From Stutzerimonas stutzeri (GTDB lineage Bacteria; Pseudomonadota; Gammaproteobacteria; Pseudomonadales; Pseudomonadaceae), in the NCBI RefSeq assembly GCF_002890915.1, contig NZ_POUT01000005.1:124001-188000 (forward strand): DNA of 64,000 nt, in the 5' to 3' direction. The translations under genes and the position numbers were made by a program. How positions within the stretch are numbered: position 1 is the stretch's first letter; each line of letters begins with the position of its first letter. Positions 29,152 through 39,944 of this stretch are shown piece by piece. The notes under the pieces are model-generated. The model ran no database searches, had not been told where the DNA came from, and worked only from the letters and a program-made list of their open reading frames with translations.

Positions 29152-30546
29152 TCAGCCCAGCTCCCCGTTCAGGCGCGCCAGCAGTAGCGCTGCATCCTCC
29201 TGTTCGAGCAGATCGGCCGGCGCGGTGAAGCCGACCTGGCGCAGTTGCAGGCGTCCGATCTGTTCGCTGGCCAGTCGTTCGGCACCTTGCGCCAGGCGCT
29301 GGCGCACCACGGCGAGGCCGGCCGCATCGGTATGCGGCATCATCACCCAGAGAATCTCTTCGCTGACCCGGCTACAGCGATCGGTATCGCGTACGGCCTC
29401 CTGCAGCCGCTCGACCAGGCTGTCCACCAGCGCATGGCCCCGCAGCTCCCCGAGCTCGCCGATGGTCGCCGCCAGGTTGACGAACCGCAGCCCCAGCAGG
29501 GAAAACGCCGGCTGCTTGTAGCGGCGCACCAGCTGCAACTGCCAGTTGAGCAAATCATGGAACGACTTGTGGCTGAGCAGGTTGAGCTGGCCGAACCGGT
29601 CGGTATCGACGGCATTGGCGGTATAGCCCTGGCGACAACGCAGCCGGCCGGCTTCAGCCAACCGGTAGTTGCGCACTTCGCGCACCCGCAGCTTGTCCGG
29701 CGCATGGGCGTGTCCGCAATCCAGGCAGCGCGCCTCGACTTCCGCATCGACGAAGAATGCCTGGCAGCCGCGGCAGCGGTAGTTTTCCAGCGGCCGGTCA
29801 TAATCGCTGCCGATGTGGCGCAGGCGGCTGAGGCAGTTCGGGCAGAGCAGCAGGCCATCCTTGAGAAAGTGCTCCTGCGGCCCGACATGGCCACAGGTGA
29901 AGCAGTGCAGCGACGGCTGGCGGGCGATCTCCAGCGCCTGGCACTCAGGGCAGACATCCACGTAGTTCAACCGTCCGGAGCCACAGCTGACGCACAAGCG
30001 CACGCGGTCGAGCAATTCGGCTTCCTCCAGCCAGCCCTGCTGGGTCATCAGCTGCAGCCAGGCGAAGGCATTCGGCGTCTCGTCATCCTCCAACGCTTCG
30101 AGCAGGGGATAGCGATAATGCTGCGCGACACTGGCGTCGCGCACGGCACGCACGGCCCCATGGGGGCGCAGCCACAACCAGGCCAATACCCGCGCCTCGA
30201 AACGCTCGGGCGCCGCGCCGTGGTTGAACACCCCGAAGCGTTCACGCCACAACCGCCACAGCGGTGCCAGCGCGCCCAGATCAGGCGGCGGAGCGCCATC
30301 ACCCAGCGCAGCGCACCAGCTGTCCTGGTCCTGGCAACAGTAGATCAGGCTGAAACGGTAACGCCTGTCCATGCGCAGGCTGCGCAAAGCCTCACCGGCA
30401 CGCGCGCCGGGCAAATCCAGCAGCACCACGTCGTAGGTGGCCCCATCACTGAGAGTGGCGAGGTCGAGATGCCGTTCGACTTCGATCCCGGTGAACGGAG
30501 ACGAGGAAACACCCAGCACGGCAACGCGTGGTACAGAAGATGGCAT
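29152..30546 (-). CDS. Zinc-ribbon protein with degenerate GGDEF domain, probable c-di-GMP receptor of the operon
   Basis: This soluble protein of about 464 residues has three parts. Residues 1-130 look like a receiver-type or Rossmann domain (VAVLGVSS, VVLLDLPGA). Residues 185-277 contain twelve cysteines in six CxxC pairs, forming three zinc ribbons, reminiscent of the TackOD1 output domain. Residues 320-464 resemble a GGDEF domain in which the GGDEF site is replaced by SEEIL, so cyclase activity is unlikely, while an RDTD (386-389) sits where the RxxD inhibitory site is expected. By analogy with PelD I infer c-di-GMP binding. A GTG at 30564 is an alternative start; neither has a strong ribosome-binding site. 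Confidence 0.72.
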   Translation of the reverse strand: MPSSVPRVAVLGVSSSPFTGIEVERHLDLATLSDGATYDVVLLDLPGARAGEALRSLRMDRRYRFSLIYCCQDQDSWCAALGDGAPPPDLGALAPLWRLWRERFGVFNHGAAPERFEARVLAWLWLRPHGAVRAVRDASVAQHYRYPLLEALEDDETPNAFAWLQLMTQQGWLEEAELLDRVRLCVSCGSGRLNYVDVCPECQALEIARQPSLHCFTCGHVGPQEHFLKDGLLLCPNCLSRLRHIGSDYDRPLENYRCRGCQAFFVDAEVEARCLDCGHAHAPDKLRVREVRNYRLAEAGRLRCRQGYTANAVDTDRFGQLNLLSHKSFHDLLNWQLQLVRRYKQPAFSLLGLRFVNLAATIGELGELRGHALVDSLVERLQEAVRDTDRCSRVSEEILWVMMPHTDAAGLAVVRQRLAQGAERLASEQIGRLQLRQVGFTAPADLLEQEDAALLLARLNGELG

Positions 30547-31744
<1,198 letters not shown>

Positions 31745-31745
<1 letters not shown>

Positions 31746-33469
31746 TGATCCACGGGTGGCAGGCCCGACGCCTCTCGCGGCTGCGCGAGGGCCTCAAGGC
31801 CTCCGTCGCCCTCCTGCTGCTGTTGGCCTGCACCGTCCAGGCCAGCCCGCTGGAGAACGGCGCCGTCGCCACCGCTCACCCGCTGGCCAGCGACGTCGGC
31901 CGGCAGATCCTCCAGGCCGGCGGCAATGCCTTCGACGCCAGCGTCGCGATCAGCGCCGCCCTGGCCGTGGTCGAACCCTACGGCTCGGGCCTCGGCGGCG
32001 GCGGCTTCTTCCTCCTGCGCGAAGCCGGCGCGCCGGCCCGCCACCGCTTCCTCGATGCCCGCGAACGCGCACCGCGTTCCGCCACGCCGGACATGTACCT
32101 GCGCGACGGCGAATTCCAGCGCCAGCTGAGCCTCGACGGCCCGCTCGCCGCGGCGATTCCCGGCACGCCGGCGGCACTCGTCGAACTCGCCGAAACGCGC
32201 GGGCGCCTGCCGCTGAAAACCAGCCTGGCGCCGGCCATCGCCCTGGCGCGCGACGGCTTCGCCGTGGATGCCGTCTACCGCCAGCGTGCCGGCTGGCGCC
32301 TGGCGGCGTTGCGCGACGACGCCGAAAGCGCGCGGCTGTTCCTCGTCGCCGGCGAACTGCCCGCCGAGGGTCACCGGCTGCGCCAGCCGGAGCTGGCCGC
32401 GACCCTGGAGCGCCTCGCGACCCACGGCCACGATGGCTTCTATCGCGGCGAAGTCGCGGAAAAACTGGTCGAGGGTGTGCGTGCCGCCGGCGGCATCTGG
32501 TCGCTCGCAGACCTGGCCGACTACCGCACCGTCGAGCGCGAACCGCTGCGTTTCGCCCTCGCCGATGGCCGCGCCCTGATCGGCGCACCACCGCCCTCGG
32601 CCGGTGGGCTGATCCTCGCGCAGGGCCTGGGCATGCTCGAGCGGCTGTCCTGGCGCGAGGCCGAGCCGCTGCAGCGCAGCCACCTGGTGGTCGAGGCCCT
32701 GCGCCGCGCCTACCGCGACCGCACGCTGCTGGGCGACCCGGATTTCGTCGCCGCGCCACTGGCCCGGCTGCTGTCCGATGACTACCTCGGCCGGCTCGTC
32801 GCCGGCATCGACCGCGAACACGCCACCCCGAGCAGCGCGCTGCCGCCGGCGCCGCGCTGGCGCGAGGGCGAGCACACCACCCACTTCGCGGTGATCGACG
32901 TCGAAGGCAATGCGGTGGCCGCGACCCTGTCGCTGAACATGATGTTCGGCGCCGCCTTCACCGTACCCGGCACCGGGGTGCTGCTCAACGACGAGATGGA
33001 CGACTTCGCCGCCGATATCGACGGCAGCAATGCCTATGGCCTGAAAGGCAGCAGTGCCAATGCGATCGCCGGCGGCAAACGCCCGCTGTCGAGCATGAGC
33101 CCAACCTTCATCGAAAGCGCCGAGGAATTCGCCGCCTTCGGCACGCCCGGCGGCAGCCGCATCCCGAGCATGGTGCTGCTCTCGATCCTGTCCTACCTGG
33201 ATGGCGAACCGGTGCAGGCCTGGCCGGCCACGCCGCGCTACCACCACCAGTACCTGCCGGACGTGCTGCAATACGAGGCCGATGCCTTCACGCCGGCGCA
33301 ACTCGAAGCGCTGCGCGCACGCGGCCACCAGCCCCGGTTGATCGAACGCGACTACGGCAACCAGCAGGTGCTCTACTGGCACAAGCCGAGCGGCACGGTG
33401 CAGGCCGCCAGCGACCCGCGCGGGATCGGCCAGGCGCTGCGGGTTCCGGCCCTCACACCTGCAGAATGA
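31745..33469 (+). CDS. ggt: Gamma-glutamyltranspeptidase
   Basis: This 574-residue periplasmic enzyme cleaves and transfers the gamma-glutamyl group of glutathione. A signal peptide ends near residue 34 (LLLLLACTVQA). The proenzyme should cleave itself at T378 in EHTTHFAVID, the nucleophile of the small subunit. The GGSRIPSM segment and the SSMSPT segment of the active site are present. The start overlaps the ferredoxin stop (TGATG). The 3' end overlaps the convergent Na/Pi-cotransporter-like gene by 17 bp. Confidence 0.94.
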
Positions 33470-35291
33470 CCGGCCCCTCGTCCTCGCCCAGCTGTCGCAA
33501 CTGCCGGGTCAGCTCGTAGCCCTCGCCCAGCAGCAGCGCGTTGCGCAGGCTCTGGATGATGCGGCTGGCGTAGCCCAGGTCGTTCATCAGCGAGCTGGTC
33601 TGCAGGCCGTCCAGCTTCTGGCTGCGCACCGACTCGAACAGGCGCTGGCGAAATTCGCCGTCGAACCGCGCAGCGCGCTCGTCCAGCCAGTTCAGGCGCT
33701 CGCGCCAGAGTTCGTCGGGCAGTTCGGAGTGGTTCAGCGTGCGGATCTCGCGCAGCGCCTCGAGCAGGTGGCGGCGCAGTTCGACGTAGGCCTGGCGTGC
33801 GGCCGACTCGTCCTGGCGCAGGTAGTGGCCGAGGTTCTTCTGCAGGTGCTTGGCATCCTTGACCGCATCCACCAGTTGCAGGGCGGCGACCTGGCAACTC
33901 AGCCAGAACGCCTGGTGGCTTTCGTCCAGCGGCAGCTCGAGGCGCCCCATGAAGGTCAGCAGGTCGGCATAGACGCCCTTGATATGGCGCTGGTAGAGCT
34001 GCTCGGCATCCAGCGCCTGCGCTTCCGGGCGCGCATGGATCAGCGCCTCGTCGATCCGCCCCTGCTGGCGCAGCTGTTCGACCGGCAGGTAGATGGCGTG
34101 GCAGATCACCTCCAGGCTCAGCCGGGCGAGATGCTGCAGCTCCTGGGCCACCGCACTGGCGGCGGCATCCGCGGAATCCAGCGCGCGATCGTTGAGATAA
34201 CGGGCATGGGTCACCCGTTCCGGCAGCGCCGACGCCAGCTCGGTGATCAGTACCGCCGGCTCGGCCCGCTCGGGCAGCAGGCGTAGCAAGAGGTTGGCCA
34301 GTTGCGTCTGCCAGGGCCAGAACAGCAGCACACCCATGGCATTGAACAGCGAATGGAACAGCGCCAGCTGGATCAGCCGGTTGTCACCCAGGCCCAGCGG
34401 GGCGGCCAGCCACTGCACCAGCCAGGTCAGCGGCACCAGCAGGGCCAGGGCCAGCACGGCGGTGGTGATATTGAACAGCACGTGCGCCAGCGCCAGGCGC
34501 TGGCCGCTGCGGTTGCCGCCGAGCGAGCCGACGAAGGCGGTGGTGACGCTCGTCCCGACATTCGCGCCGATGGCGGTCGCCAAGGCCTGGGCCAGATCCA
34601 GCTGGCCGCTGGCCAGGGCGGTCAGCGTCAGCATCAGGGTGGCGTGGCTGGACTGCAGCACCACAGTGGCGAACAGCCCGATAGCCACGAACAGCAGCTG
34701 CCCGGCCAGGCCGCCGGCATGGTAGGCGGACAGATCCACCGCGCCGCTGAAGGCGGAGAAGCCACTCTTGATCTGGTCGATGCCGAGAAAGATGAAGGCA
34801 ATGCCGAGCACGATGCGCCCGGCGGCCTTGCCCTTGTCGCCGGTGAAGCTCGCCAGCACGCCGAATACCAGCAACGGCAAGGCCAGCGGACTGAGACTGA
34901 CATTCTGCCCGGCCAACGCCAGCAGCCAGATGCCGGTGGTCGAGCCGAGATTGGCGCCGAACAGAATGGCGACGCCACCGGCCAGCTGGATCAGGCCGGT
35001 ACTGATGAAGGCGATGGTGAGCAGCGAAACCAGCGTGCTGGACTGCAGCAGCATGGTGCCGCCGACGCCGAACAGCAGGCCCTTGAATGGCGTCGCGGTG
35101 CTGCGCGCCAGCAACTGTTCGAGCTTGCTGCCGGCCAGCTCGCGCAGCCCCTCTTCGAGGCACTGCATGCCGAACAGGAACAGCGCCAGCCCGGCGCAGA
35201 GTTCGAGCCAGCCGCCACTGGCCCAGAACGACCAGGACAATGCCAGCACACCGGCTATGGGCAGGAGGAGCTTGACGGAGCGTCTGTTCAA
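33453..35291 (-). CDS. Na/Pi-cotransporter II-related membrane protein with PhoU-like domain
   Basis: This 612-residue protein has about eight to ten transmembrane helices in its first 330 residues, containing two inverted QSS repeats (LLQSSTLVSLLTIAF and VVLQSSHATLMLTLTA) typical of the NptA/PNaS family. Residues 350-612 form a helical PhoU-like cytoplasmic domain. The likely function is phosphate transport or efflux, or its regulation. It is transcribed towards ggt and their ends overlap by 17 bp. Confidence 0.9.
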   Translation of the reverse strand: MNRRSVKLLLPIAGVLALSWSFWASGGWLELCAGLALFLFGMQCLEEGLRELAGSKLEQLLARSTATPFKGLLFGVGGTMLLQSSTLVSLLTIAFISTGLIQLAGGVAILFGANLGSTTGIWLLALAGQNVSLSPLALPLLVFGVLASFTGDKGKAAGRIVLGIAFIFLGIDQIKSGFSAFSGAVDLSAYHAGGLAGQLLFVAIGLFATVVLQSSHATLMLTLTALASGQLDLAQALATAIGANVGTSVTTAFVGSLGGNRSGQRLALAHVLFNITTAVLALALLVPLTWLVQWLAAPLGLGDNRLIQLALFHSLFNAMGVLLFWPWQTQLANLLLRLLPERAEPAVLITELASALPERVTHARYLNDRALDSADAAASAVAQELQHLARLSLEVICHAIYLPVEQLRQQGRIDEALIHARPEAQALDAEQLYQRHIKGVYADLLTFMGRLELPLDESHQAFWLSCQVAALQLVDAVKDAKHLQKNLGHYLRQDESAARQAYVELRRHLLEALREIRTLNHSELPDELWRERLNWLDERAARFDGEFRQRLFESVRSQKLDGLQTSSLMNDLGYASRIIQSLRNALLLGEGYELTRQLRQLGEDEGPVILQV

Positions 35292-35391
35292 GGCGGGGGC
35301 TTCGCAATACGCAATGGGAGGCGAAGCCTACTGCAACGACACCGCGACCGGAAGGTTCAGGCCCTGCCGGTCGCGGCGCGGATGATGCCGA

Positions 35392-35733
35392 TCAATTGCG
35401 GGTGTCGTAGCCGCTGGCAGTGCAGCCCAGGCAGCGGACGAAGGCCGCCTTGCCCGGCTCGACCACCAGCGCCTGGCCAGCTTCGCCGACGTTGCCGCCC
35501 AGCGCGGTGAACGGCAGGCTGACGACGAACACACCGGCGCCGATGACAGTGGCGGCGATCAGCAGCGGGCGGGCGATGATCAGGTCGCCGATCATGGAAT
35601 AGGCCTTCGGCGCCTCGACGGTATACAGGGGATCGCCACTGGCATTCTGCTGGACCGTTTCCGCCTGGGCCGGCAGCGCCAGCAGGCCAGTGGTCAGAGC
35701 CAAGACAACAGCGGTGGAGCGGAACAGGTTCAT
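35392..35733 (-). CDS. Small exported protein of unknown function
   Basis: This 113-residue protein has a signal peptide ([18 protein letters not shown], ending about ALPAQA) and an internal hydrophobic segment ([19 protein letters not shown]). Two cysteines (RCLGC) lie near the C-terminus. It is similar to short pseudomonad proteins that have been labelled multidrug transporter, but it is too small for one and no such function is supported. It lies between the Na/Pi gene and mutM, all on the minus strand. Confidence 0.72.
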   Translation of the reverse strand: MNLFRSTAVVLALTTGLLALPAQAETVQQNASGDPLYTVEAPKAYSMIGDLIIARPLLIAATVIGAGVFVVSLPFTALGGNVGEAGQALVVEPGKAAFVRCLGCTASGYDTRN

Positions 35734-35846
35734 GGTGTGGTCCTTCAGCTGTGCGAAACGCGGCAATTTTAGTTGTAGCGGCCACTATAGCAGCGGCCAG
35801 GGCATCCCGAGCGTGAACACCGTCAATGCCCGGGCAGTTGCCGGCT

Positions 35847-36659
35847 TCAGCGCTGGCAATGGCCGCAATAGACGCTGGCCCGCTGGCCGAGGCGGATCTC
35901 GCGCAGGGTCGCGCCGCAACTCTTGCAGAACTCGCCGCCGCGCCCGTAGACGAACAGCTCCTGCTGGAAATAACCCGGCTTGCCGTCGCCGCCGACGAAA
36001 TCGCGCAGTGTCGTGCCGCCGCGCTCGATGGCCATGGCGAGAATCCGTTTGATCGCCTCGGCCAGCTTCAGGTAGCGCGCCCGCGAGATGCTGCCGGCGG
36101 GCCGGCGCGGGTCGATGCCGGCGGCGAACAGCGCCTCGCTCGCATAGATGTTGCCGACACCCACCACCACGGCGTTGTCCATGATGAACGGCTTGACCGC
36201 CATGCTGCGCCCGCGCGACAGGCGGAACAGTCGTTCGCCATCGAAGGCTTCGCCGAGCGGTTCCGGGCCGAGGCTGGCGAGCAGTACGTGGTTGAGCGGA
36301 TCGTCGCTCCACAGCAGCGCGCCGAAGCGGCGTGGATCGGTATAGCGCAGCGCCTGGCCGGATTCGAGCAGCAGGTCGACGTGCTCGTGCTTGGCCGGCG
36401 GCAGACCGGCATCGACCAGGCGCAGGCTGCCGGACATCCCCAGATGGACGATCAACGTGCCGGCCTGGAAGCGGATCAGCAGGTACTTGGCGCGCCGCTC
36501 AACCGCCTCGATACGCTGGCCGGACAGGCGCACGTCCAGATCCTCGGGAATCGGCCAGCGCAGGCGTCGGTCGCGCACGATCACCCGGTCGACGCGCTGG
36601 CCGAGGAGATGCGGTGCGATACCGCGGCGGGTGGTTTCGACTTCGGGGAGTTCGGGCAT
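35847..36659 (-). CDS. mutM: Formamidopyrimidine-DNA glycosylase MutM (Fpg)
   Basis: This 270-residue enzyme removes 8-oxoguanine and related lesions. The N-terminus [14 protein letters not shown] gives the catalytic proline (position 2) and glutamate (position 3). The helix-two-turn-helix region contains NIYASEALF, and the C-terminal zinc finger carries two CxxC pairs (CKSC and CGHC). The frame is open far upstream, but the ATG at 36659 is required to expose the proline. REP repeats lie upstream. Confidence 0.97.
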   Translation of the reverse strand: MPELPEVETTRRGIAPHLLGQRVDRVIVRDRRLRWPIPEDLDVRLSGQRIEAVERRAKYLLIRFQAGTLIVHLGMSGSLRLVDAGLPPAKHEHVDLLLESGQALRYTDPRRFGALLWSDDPLNHVLLASLGPEPLGEAFDGERLFRLSRGRSMAVKPFIMDNAVVVGVGNIYASEALFAAGIDPRRPAGSISRARYLKLAEAIKRILAMAIERGGTTLRDFVGGDGKPGYFQQELFVYGRGGEFCKSCGATLREIRLGQRASVYCGHCQR

Positions 36660-36762
36660 GGCGAATCGGCAGGCTGGAGCGAAAAGGGGGGAAATCCTAG
36701 CATGAGCTGGAAGCCAAACATTGCCCCGGCTTCGAGCTTCAGACTTGGCAGTCCTGCGGACT

Positions 36763-36840
36763 GCATCGCCCCGAGGTCGGGCCTCCCACAAGGGTTCGGT
36801 GGATGCTCGCTGCTTTGTGGGCGCGCCCTCGCGGCGATGC
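36763..36840. repeat. REP-like inverted pair, same family as 5080-5217
   Basis: GCATCGCCCCGAGGTCGGGC begins at 36763 and continues to CCCACA at 36790; this stretch is the exact reverse complement of 5191-5217. The second, inverted copy (GTGGGCGCGCCCTCGCGGCG) begins at 36817. The pair lies between mutM and the HDOD gene. Confidence 0.75.
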
Positions 36841-36861
36841 TTTTGAGCTTCTGCTGCTTTA

Positions 36862-37722
36862 TTACCCCAGCTCGCGGATGCTTTCCTTGAGGCAGAGAAA
36901 GTCGTATTCCGACAGCCCGACGTATTCCAGGACCAGCTGCGCGATGCTCTCCCATTCGTGGTCCTCGGCCTGGTCGCCCAGCACCCGGTGGCAGGCGCAG
37001 ATGTGCTCGGCCATCTTGAGGATCGCCAGCAGCGTCTTGATCTGCGCATCACGCCCGGAATCGTCGGAAAACAGCGACAGCGCATTGTGATGGCTGGCGA
37101 TGGCATCGCACAGGTGCAGCGGCAGGTTCCACGACTTGGCGGTGAAGTAGCCGACCACCGCATGGTTGGTGCTGAGCACGCGATTCTCGACGTCGACGAT
37201 GCGCTGGCCGGCGCCGGTGCTGGCATAGGCCTCCTCCAGCACCGCCATGTAGCCGGGAAAGCGCTTGAGCATCAGCGGGATGCCGCAATTGTGGAACAGC
37301 CCCAGGGTGTAGGCCTCGTCCGGCGCCTGGTAGCCGATGCGCTTGGCCAGCGTCAGGCAGGCCATGGCGACATCCTGCGCGGTGTCCCAGAAGCGGCTGA
37401 GCGTGACGATGGTCTCATCGCTCATCTCGCCCTTGATCGACTGCGCGTTGATCAGGTTGATCACCGAATCGCAGCCCAGCAGGTTGACCGCCTGCTGGAT
37501 CGAGGCGATGCGGTTGGCCAGGCCGAAATAAGGCGAGTTGACGATCTTCAGCAGCGCGCCGGAGAGCCCCGGGTCCTGGCTGATCAGCCGGGCAATGGCC
37601 TTGAGATCCGGCACTGGCATGACCTGCTCCATCTGCAGGTCGACCATGATCTGCGGTTGCGGCGGCACGCTGATGCCCTGCAGCACCCGGCGTATCTGTT
37701 CGGCGGTAAGTTCAACGGCCAT
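36862..37722 (-). CDS. HDOD domain signalling protein
   Basis: This 286-residue protein consists mainly of an HDOD domain (about 20-225), an HD-related regulatory fold without phosphodiesterase metal ligands. Motifs include [20 protein letters not shown] and [16 protein letters not shown] proteins act in stress, chemotaxis or c-di-GMP-linked signalling, but the role of this one is unknown. The ATG at 37722 ([14 protein letters not shown]) is preferred to the longer frame. It diverges from pfpI. Confidence 0.88.
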   Translation of the reverse strand: MAVELTAEQIRRVLQGISVPPQPQIMVDLQMEQVMPVPDLKAIARLISQDPGLSGALLKIVNSPYFGLANRIASIQQAVNLLGCDSVINLINAQSIKGEMSDETIVTLSRFWDTAQDVAMACLTLAKRIGYQAPDEAYTLGLFHNCGIPLMLKRFPGYMAVLEEAYASTGAGQRIVDVENRVLSTNHAVVGYFTAKSWNLPLHLCDAIASHHNALSLFSDDSGRDAQIKTLLAILKMAEHICACHRVLGDQAEDHEWESIAQLVLEYVGLSEYDFLCLKESIRELG

Positions 37723-37855
37723 GGGAAGGGCGCTCGGAACGGACGGAGAAGGCAAAGTGCCAGCGGCACGCAAGTGCGAACTTTGGCCGAGATGCAGGTC
37801 CGATTTCAAGTGACCCGCATTCCGCGGGCCCGGGAACATAGACGGAGGCACACTC

Positions 37856-38395
37856 ATGGCTCATCCCCTGACAGGCAAGCGCGTGGCGGCACTGGTGACC
37901 GACGGCTTCGAGCAGGTCGAACTGACCGGCCCCAGGCAGGCCCTCGAACACGCCGGCGCGCGGGTCGACATCGTGTCAGCCAGGCCTGGCAAGGTCACCG
38001 GCTGGAACCACACCACCCCGGCCGACACCTTCGGCGTCGAGCACACCTTCGACGCCATCCGCATGGAGGACTACGACGCGCTGCTGCTGCCCGGCGGCGT
38101 GGTCAACGCCGATACCATCCGCACCGACGAAATGGCCCAGGAACTGGTGCGCGATGCGGCGCGCACCGACAAGACCATCGCGGTGATCTGCCACGGCGGC
38201 TGGCTGCTGATCTCCGCCGACCTGGTACGCGGCAAGCGCATGACCAGCTGGCCGTCGCTGGCCGACGATCTGAAGAACGCCGGCGCCGACTGGGTCGACG
38301 AACAGCTGGTGGTCGACGGCCAGCTGATCAGCAGCCGCAAGCCGGACGACATCCCGGCCTTCGGCAAGGCGCTGGTCGCAGCGCTGGGGGGCTGA
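37856..38395 (+). CDS. pfpI: PfpI/DJ-1 family protein
   Basis: This 179-residue protein belongs to the PfpI branch of the DJ-1/ThiJ superfamily. The nucleophile-elbow cysteine is C112 with H113 next to it (AVICHGGW). It has been described as an intracellular protease or a deglycase, and as a factor protecting against DNA damage and stress in Pseudomonas. A GGAGG sequence lies just upstream of the ATG. A heptad stem-loop follows the stop. Confidence 0.92.
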   Translation: MAHPLTGKRVAALVTDGFEQVELTGPRQALEHAGARVDIVSARPGKVTGWNHTTPADTFGVEHTFDAIRMEDYDALLLPGGVVNADTIRTDEMAQELVRDAARTDKTIAVICHGGWLLISADLVRGKRMTSWPSLADDLKNAGADWVDEQLVVDGQLISSRKPDDIPAFGKALVAALGG

Positions 38396-38397
38396 CA

Positions 38398-38458
38398 AAG
38401 CGCCAAGCGCCGAGCTCGCGAAGCTTTTTCTTGCAGCTTGTGGCTTGCAGCTTGCCGC
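38398..38458. repeat. Heptad-unit stem-loop repeat between pfpI and rlmI
   Basis: The right arm contains the units CTTGCAG, CTTGTGG, CTTGCAG and CTTGCCG; the left arm (AAGCGCC repeated, then CGAAGCT) is partly complementary, with a loop around 38424-38430. It is a relative of the repeats at 3501-3582 and 43487-43572. Confidence 0.7.
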
Positions 38459-38498
38459 TCTCGTTTAAAATGCCCGCCTTTTTCCGGGAGCCTCGCCG

Positions 38499-39695
38499 AT
38501 GACCCTGCCCAGCCTGCGCCTCAAAGCCAATGCCGATCGCCGCCTGCGCGCCGGCCATCTGTGGGTCTACAGCAACGAGGTGGACACCGCGGCGACGCCG
38601 CTGTCGGGCTTCGCCGCCGGCGACCAGGCGATCCTCGAGGCCGCCGGCGGCAAGCCGCTGGGCATCGTCGGCGTGTCGCCGAACAACCTGATCTGTGCCC
38701 GCCTGCTGTCACGCGACCTCAAGCACAGCCTGGACAAGTCGCTGCTGGTGCACCGCATCAAGGTGGCCCTGAGCCTGCGCGAGCGGCTGTTCGAGCAGCC
38801 CTGCTACCGCCTGGTCTACGGCGATTCCGACCTGCTGCCGGGGCTGGTGGTCGATCGCTTCTTCGACATCCTCGTGGTCCAGCTCGCCTCGGCGACCATG
38901 GAACGCAACCGGGACGCCGTGCTCGAAGCGCTGGTGCAGGTGCTCAAGCCCAGCGGCGTGCTGTGGAAGAACGATTCCAGCGCCCGCGATGCCGAAGGCC
39001 TGGAACGCTACGTCGACACCGCCTTCGGCGTGGTGCCCGAATGGGTGGCGCTGGAAGAGAACGGCGTGAAGTTCGAAGCCCCGGTACTGCAGGGCCAGAA
39101 GACCGGCTGGTTCTATGACCACCGCATGAACCGCGCGCGGCTGGCGCCCTACGTCAAGGGCAAGCGCGTGCTCGATCTGTTCAGCTACATCGGCGGCTGG
39201 GGCGTGCAGGCTGCGGCCTTCGGCGCCAGCGAGGTGTTCTGCGTCGACGCCTCGGCCTTCGCCCTCGATGGCGTCGAGCGCAACGCCGCGCTCAACGGCG
39301 TGGCGGAAAAAATGACCTGCGTCGAGGGTGATGCCTTCGAGGCGATGAAGGAGCTGAAGAATGCCGAGGAGCGCTTCGATGTGGTCATCACCGATCCGCC
39401 GGCCTTCATCAAGCGCAAGAAGGACCTGAAGAACGGCGAGGCCGCCTACCGCCGCCTCAATGAAACCGCCATGCGCCTGCTCACCAAGGACGGTATTCTG
39501 GTCAGCGCCAGTTGCTCCATGCACCTGCCCGAGGACGACCTGCAGAACATCCTGCTCGGCAGCGCCCGCCATCTGGACCGCAACATCCAGCTGCTCGAAC
39601 GCGGTGCCCAGGGCCCGGACCATCCGGTGCACCCGGCAATCGCCGAGACGCGCTACATCAAGAGCCTGACCTGCCGCATCCTGCCCAACGCCTGA
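38499..39695 (+). CDS. rlmI: 23S rRNA (cytosine-1962-C5)-methyltransferase RlmI
   Basis: This 398-residue protein has an N-terminal PUA domain (about 1-80), a central segment, and a C-terminal Rossmann methyltransferase with SAM-binding VLDLFSYIGGWGVQAA near residue 226, ITDPPAF, and the catalytic cysteine C339 in SASCSMHL. It methylates C1962 of 23S rRNA in E. coli, and the architecture here is the same. It is probably transcribed alone or with pfpI. Confidence 0.93.
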   Translation: MTLPSLRLKANADRRLRAGHLWVYSNEVDTAATPLSGFAAGDQAILEAAGGKPLGIVGVSPNNLICARLLSRDLKHSLDKSLLVHRIKVALSLRERLFEQPCYRLVYGDSDLLPGLVVDRFFDILVVQLASATMERNRDAVLEALVQVLKPSGVLWKNDSSARDAEGLERYVDTAFGVVPEWVALEENGVKFEAPVLQGQKTGWFYDHRMNRARLAPYVKGKRVLDLFSYIGGWGVQAAAFGASEVFCVDASAFALDGVERNAALNGVAEKMTCVEGDAFEAMKELKNAEERFDVVITDPPAFIKRKKDLKNGEAAYRRLNETAMRLLTKDGILVSASCSMHLPEDDLQNILLGSARHLDRNIQLLERGAQGPDHPVHPAIAETRYIKSLTCRILPNA

Positions 39696-39701
39696 GCAGC
39701 C

Positions 39702-39733
39702 GCACCTGCCGGGTGCATCCGCCCGGCAGGTGC
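39702..39733 (+). terminator. Strong hairpin after rlmI, probable terminator
   Basis: GCACCTGCCGGG and CCCGGCAGGTGC form a perfect 12-bp stem with an 8-base loop just after the rlmI stop. No T-run follows, so termination by this hairpin alone is uncertain. Confidence 0.55.
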
Positions 39734-39944
39734 ATTCGCGCCCCGCGCGCCAGCGCGACTCGCGCAACGCCTGGTCTGGTCTAGGCTGAACTGCAGGGGA
39801 CGCTGCTTTTCGATGCGCCCGGCCTTTGCGCTGGCGTGCTTATTGCTTCCCGCCGTTACTCGAACAACGACCACAACAACCGTGAACGGCCTGCTGTACG
39901 CAACGGATATGGGCCCTGCCGTTGCCAAGGCATAGGGAAAGGTT

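Noticed and set aside
33453..33469. Frameshift or truncation suspected from the ggt and Na/Pi gene overlap
   Set aside because: Both proteins have normal family length and C-termini, so the 17-bp convergent overlap appears genuine.
35357..35785. Alternative minus-strand frame over the small exported protein
   Set aside because: The frame chosen (35392-35733) has a convincing signal peptide and start, while the alternative lacks both.
36660..37226. Upstream extension of the mutM frame
   Set aside because: MutM needs proline directly after the initiator methionine for catalysis, which fixes the start at 36659. The extension overlaps the HDOD gene.
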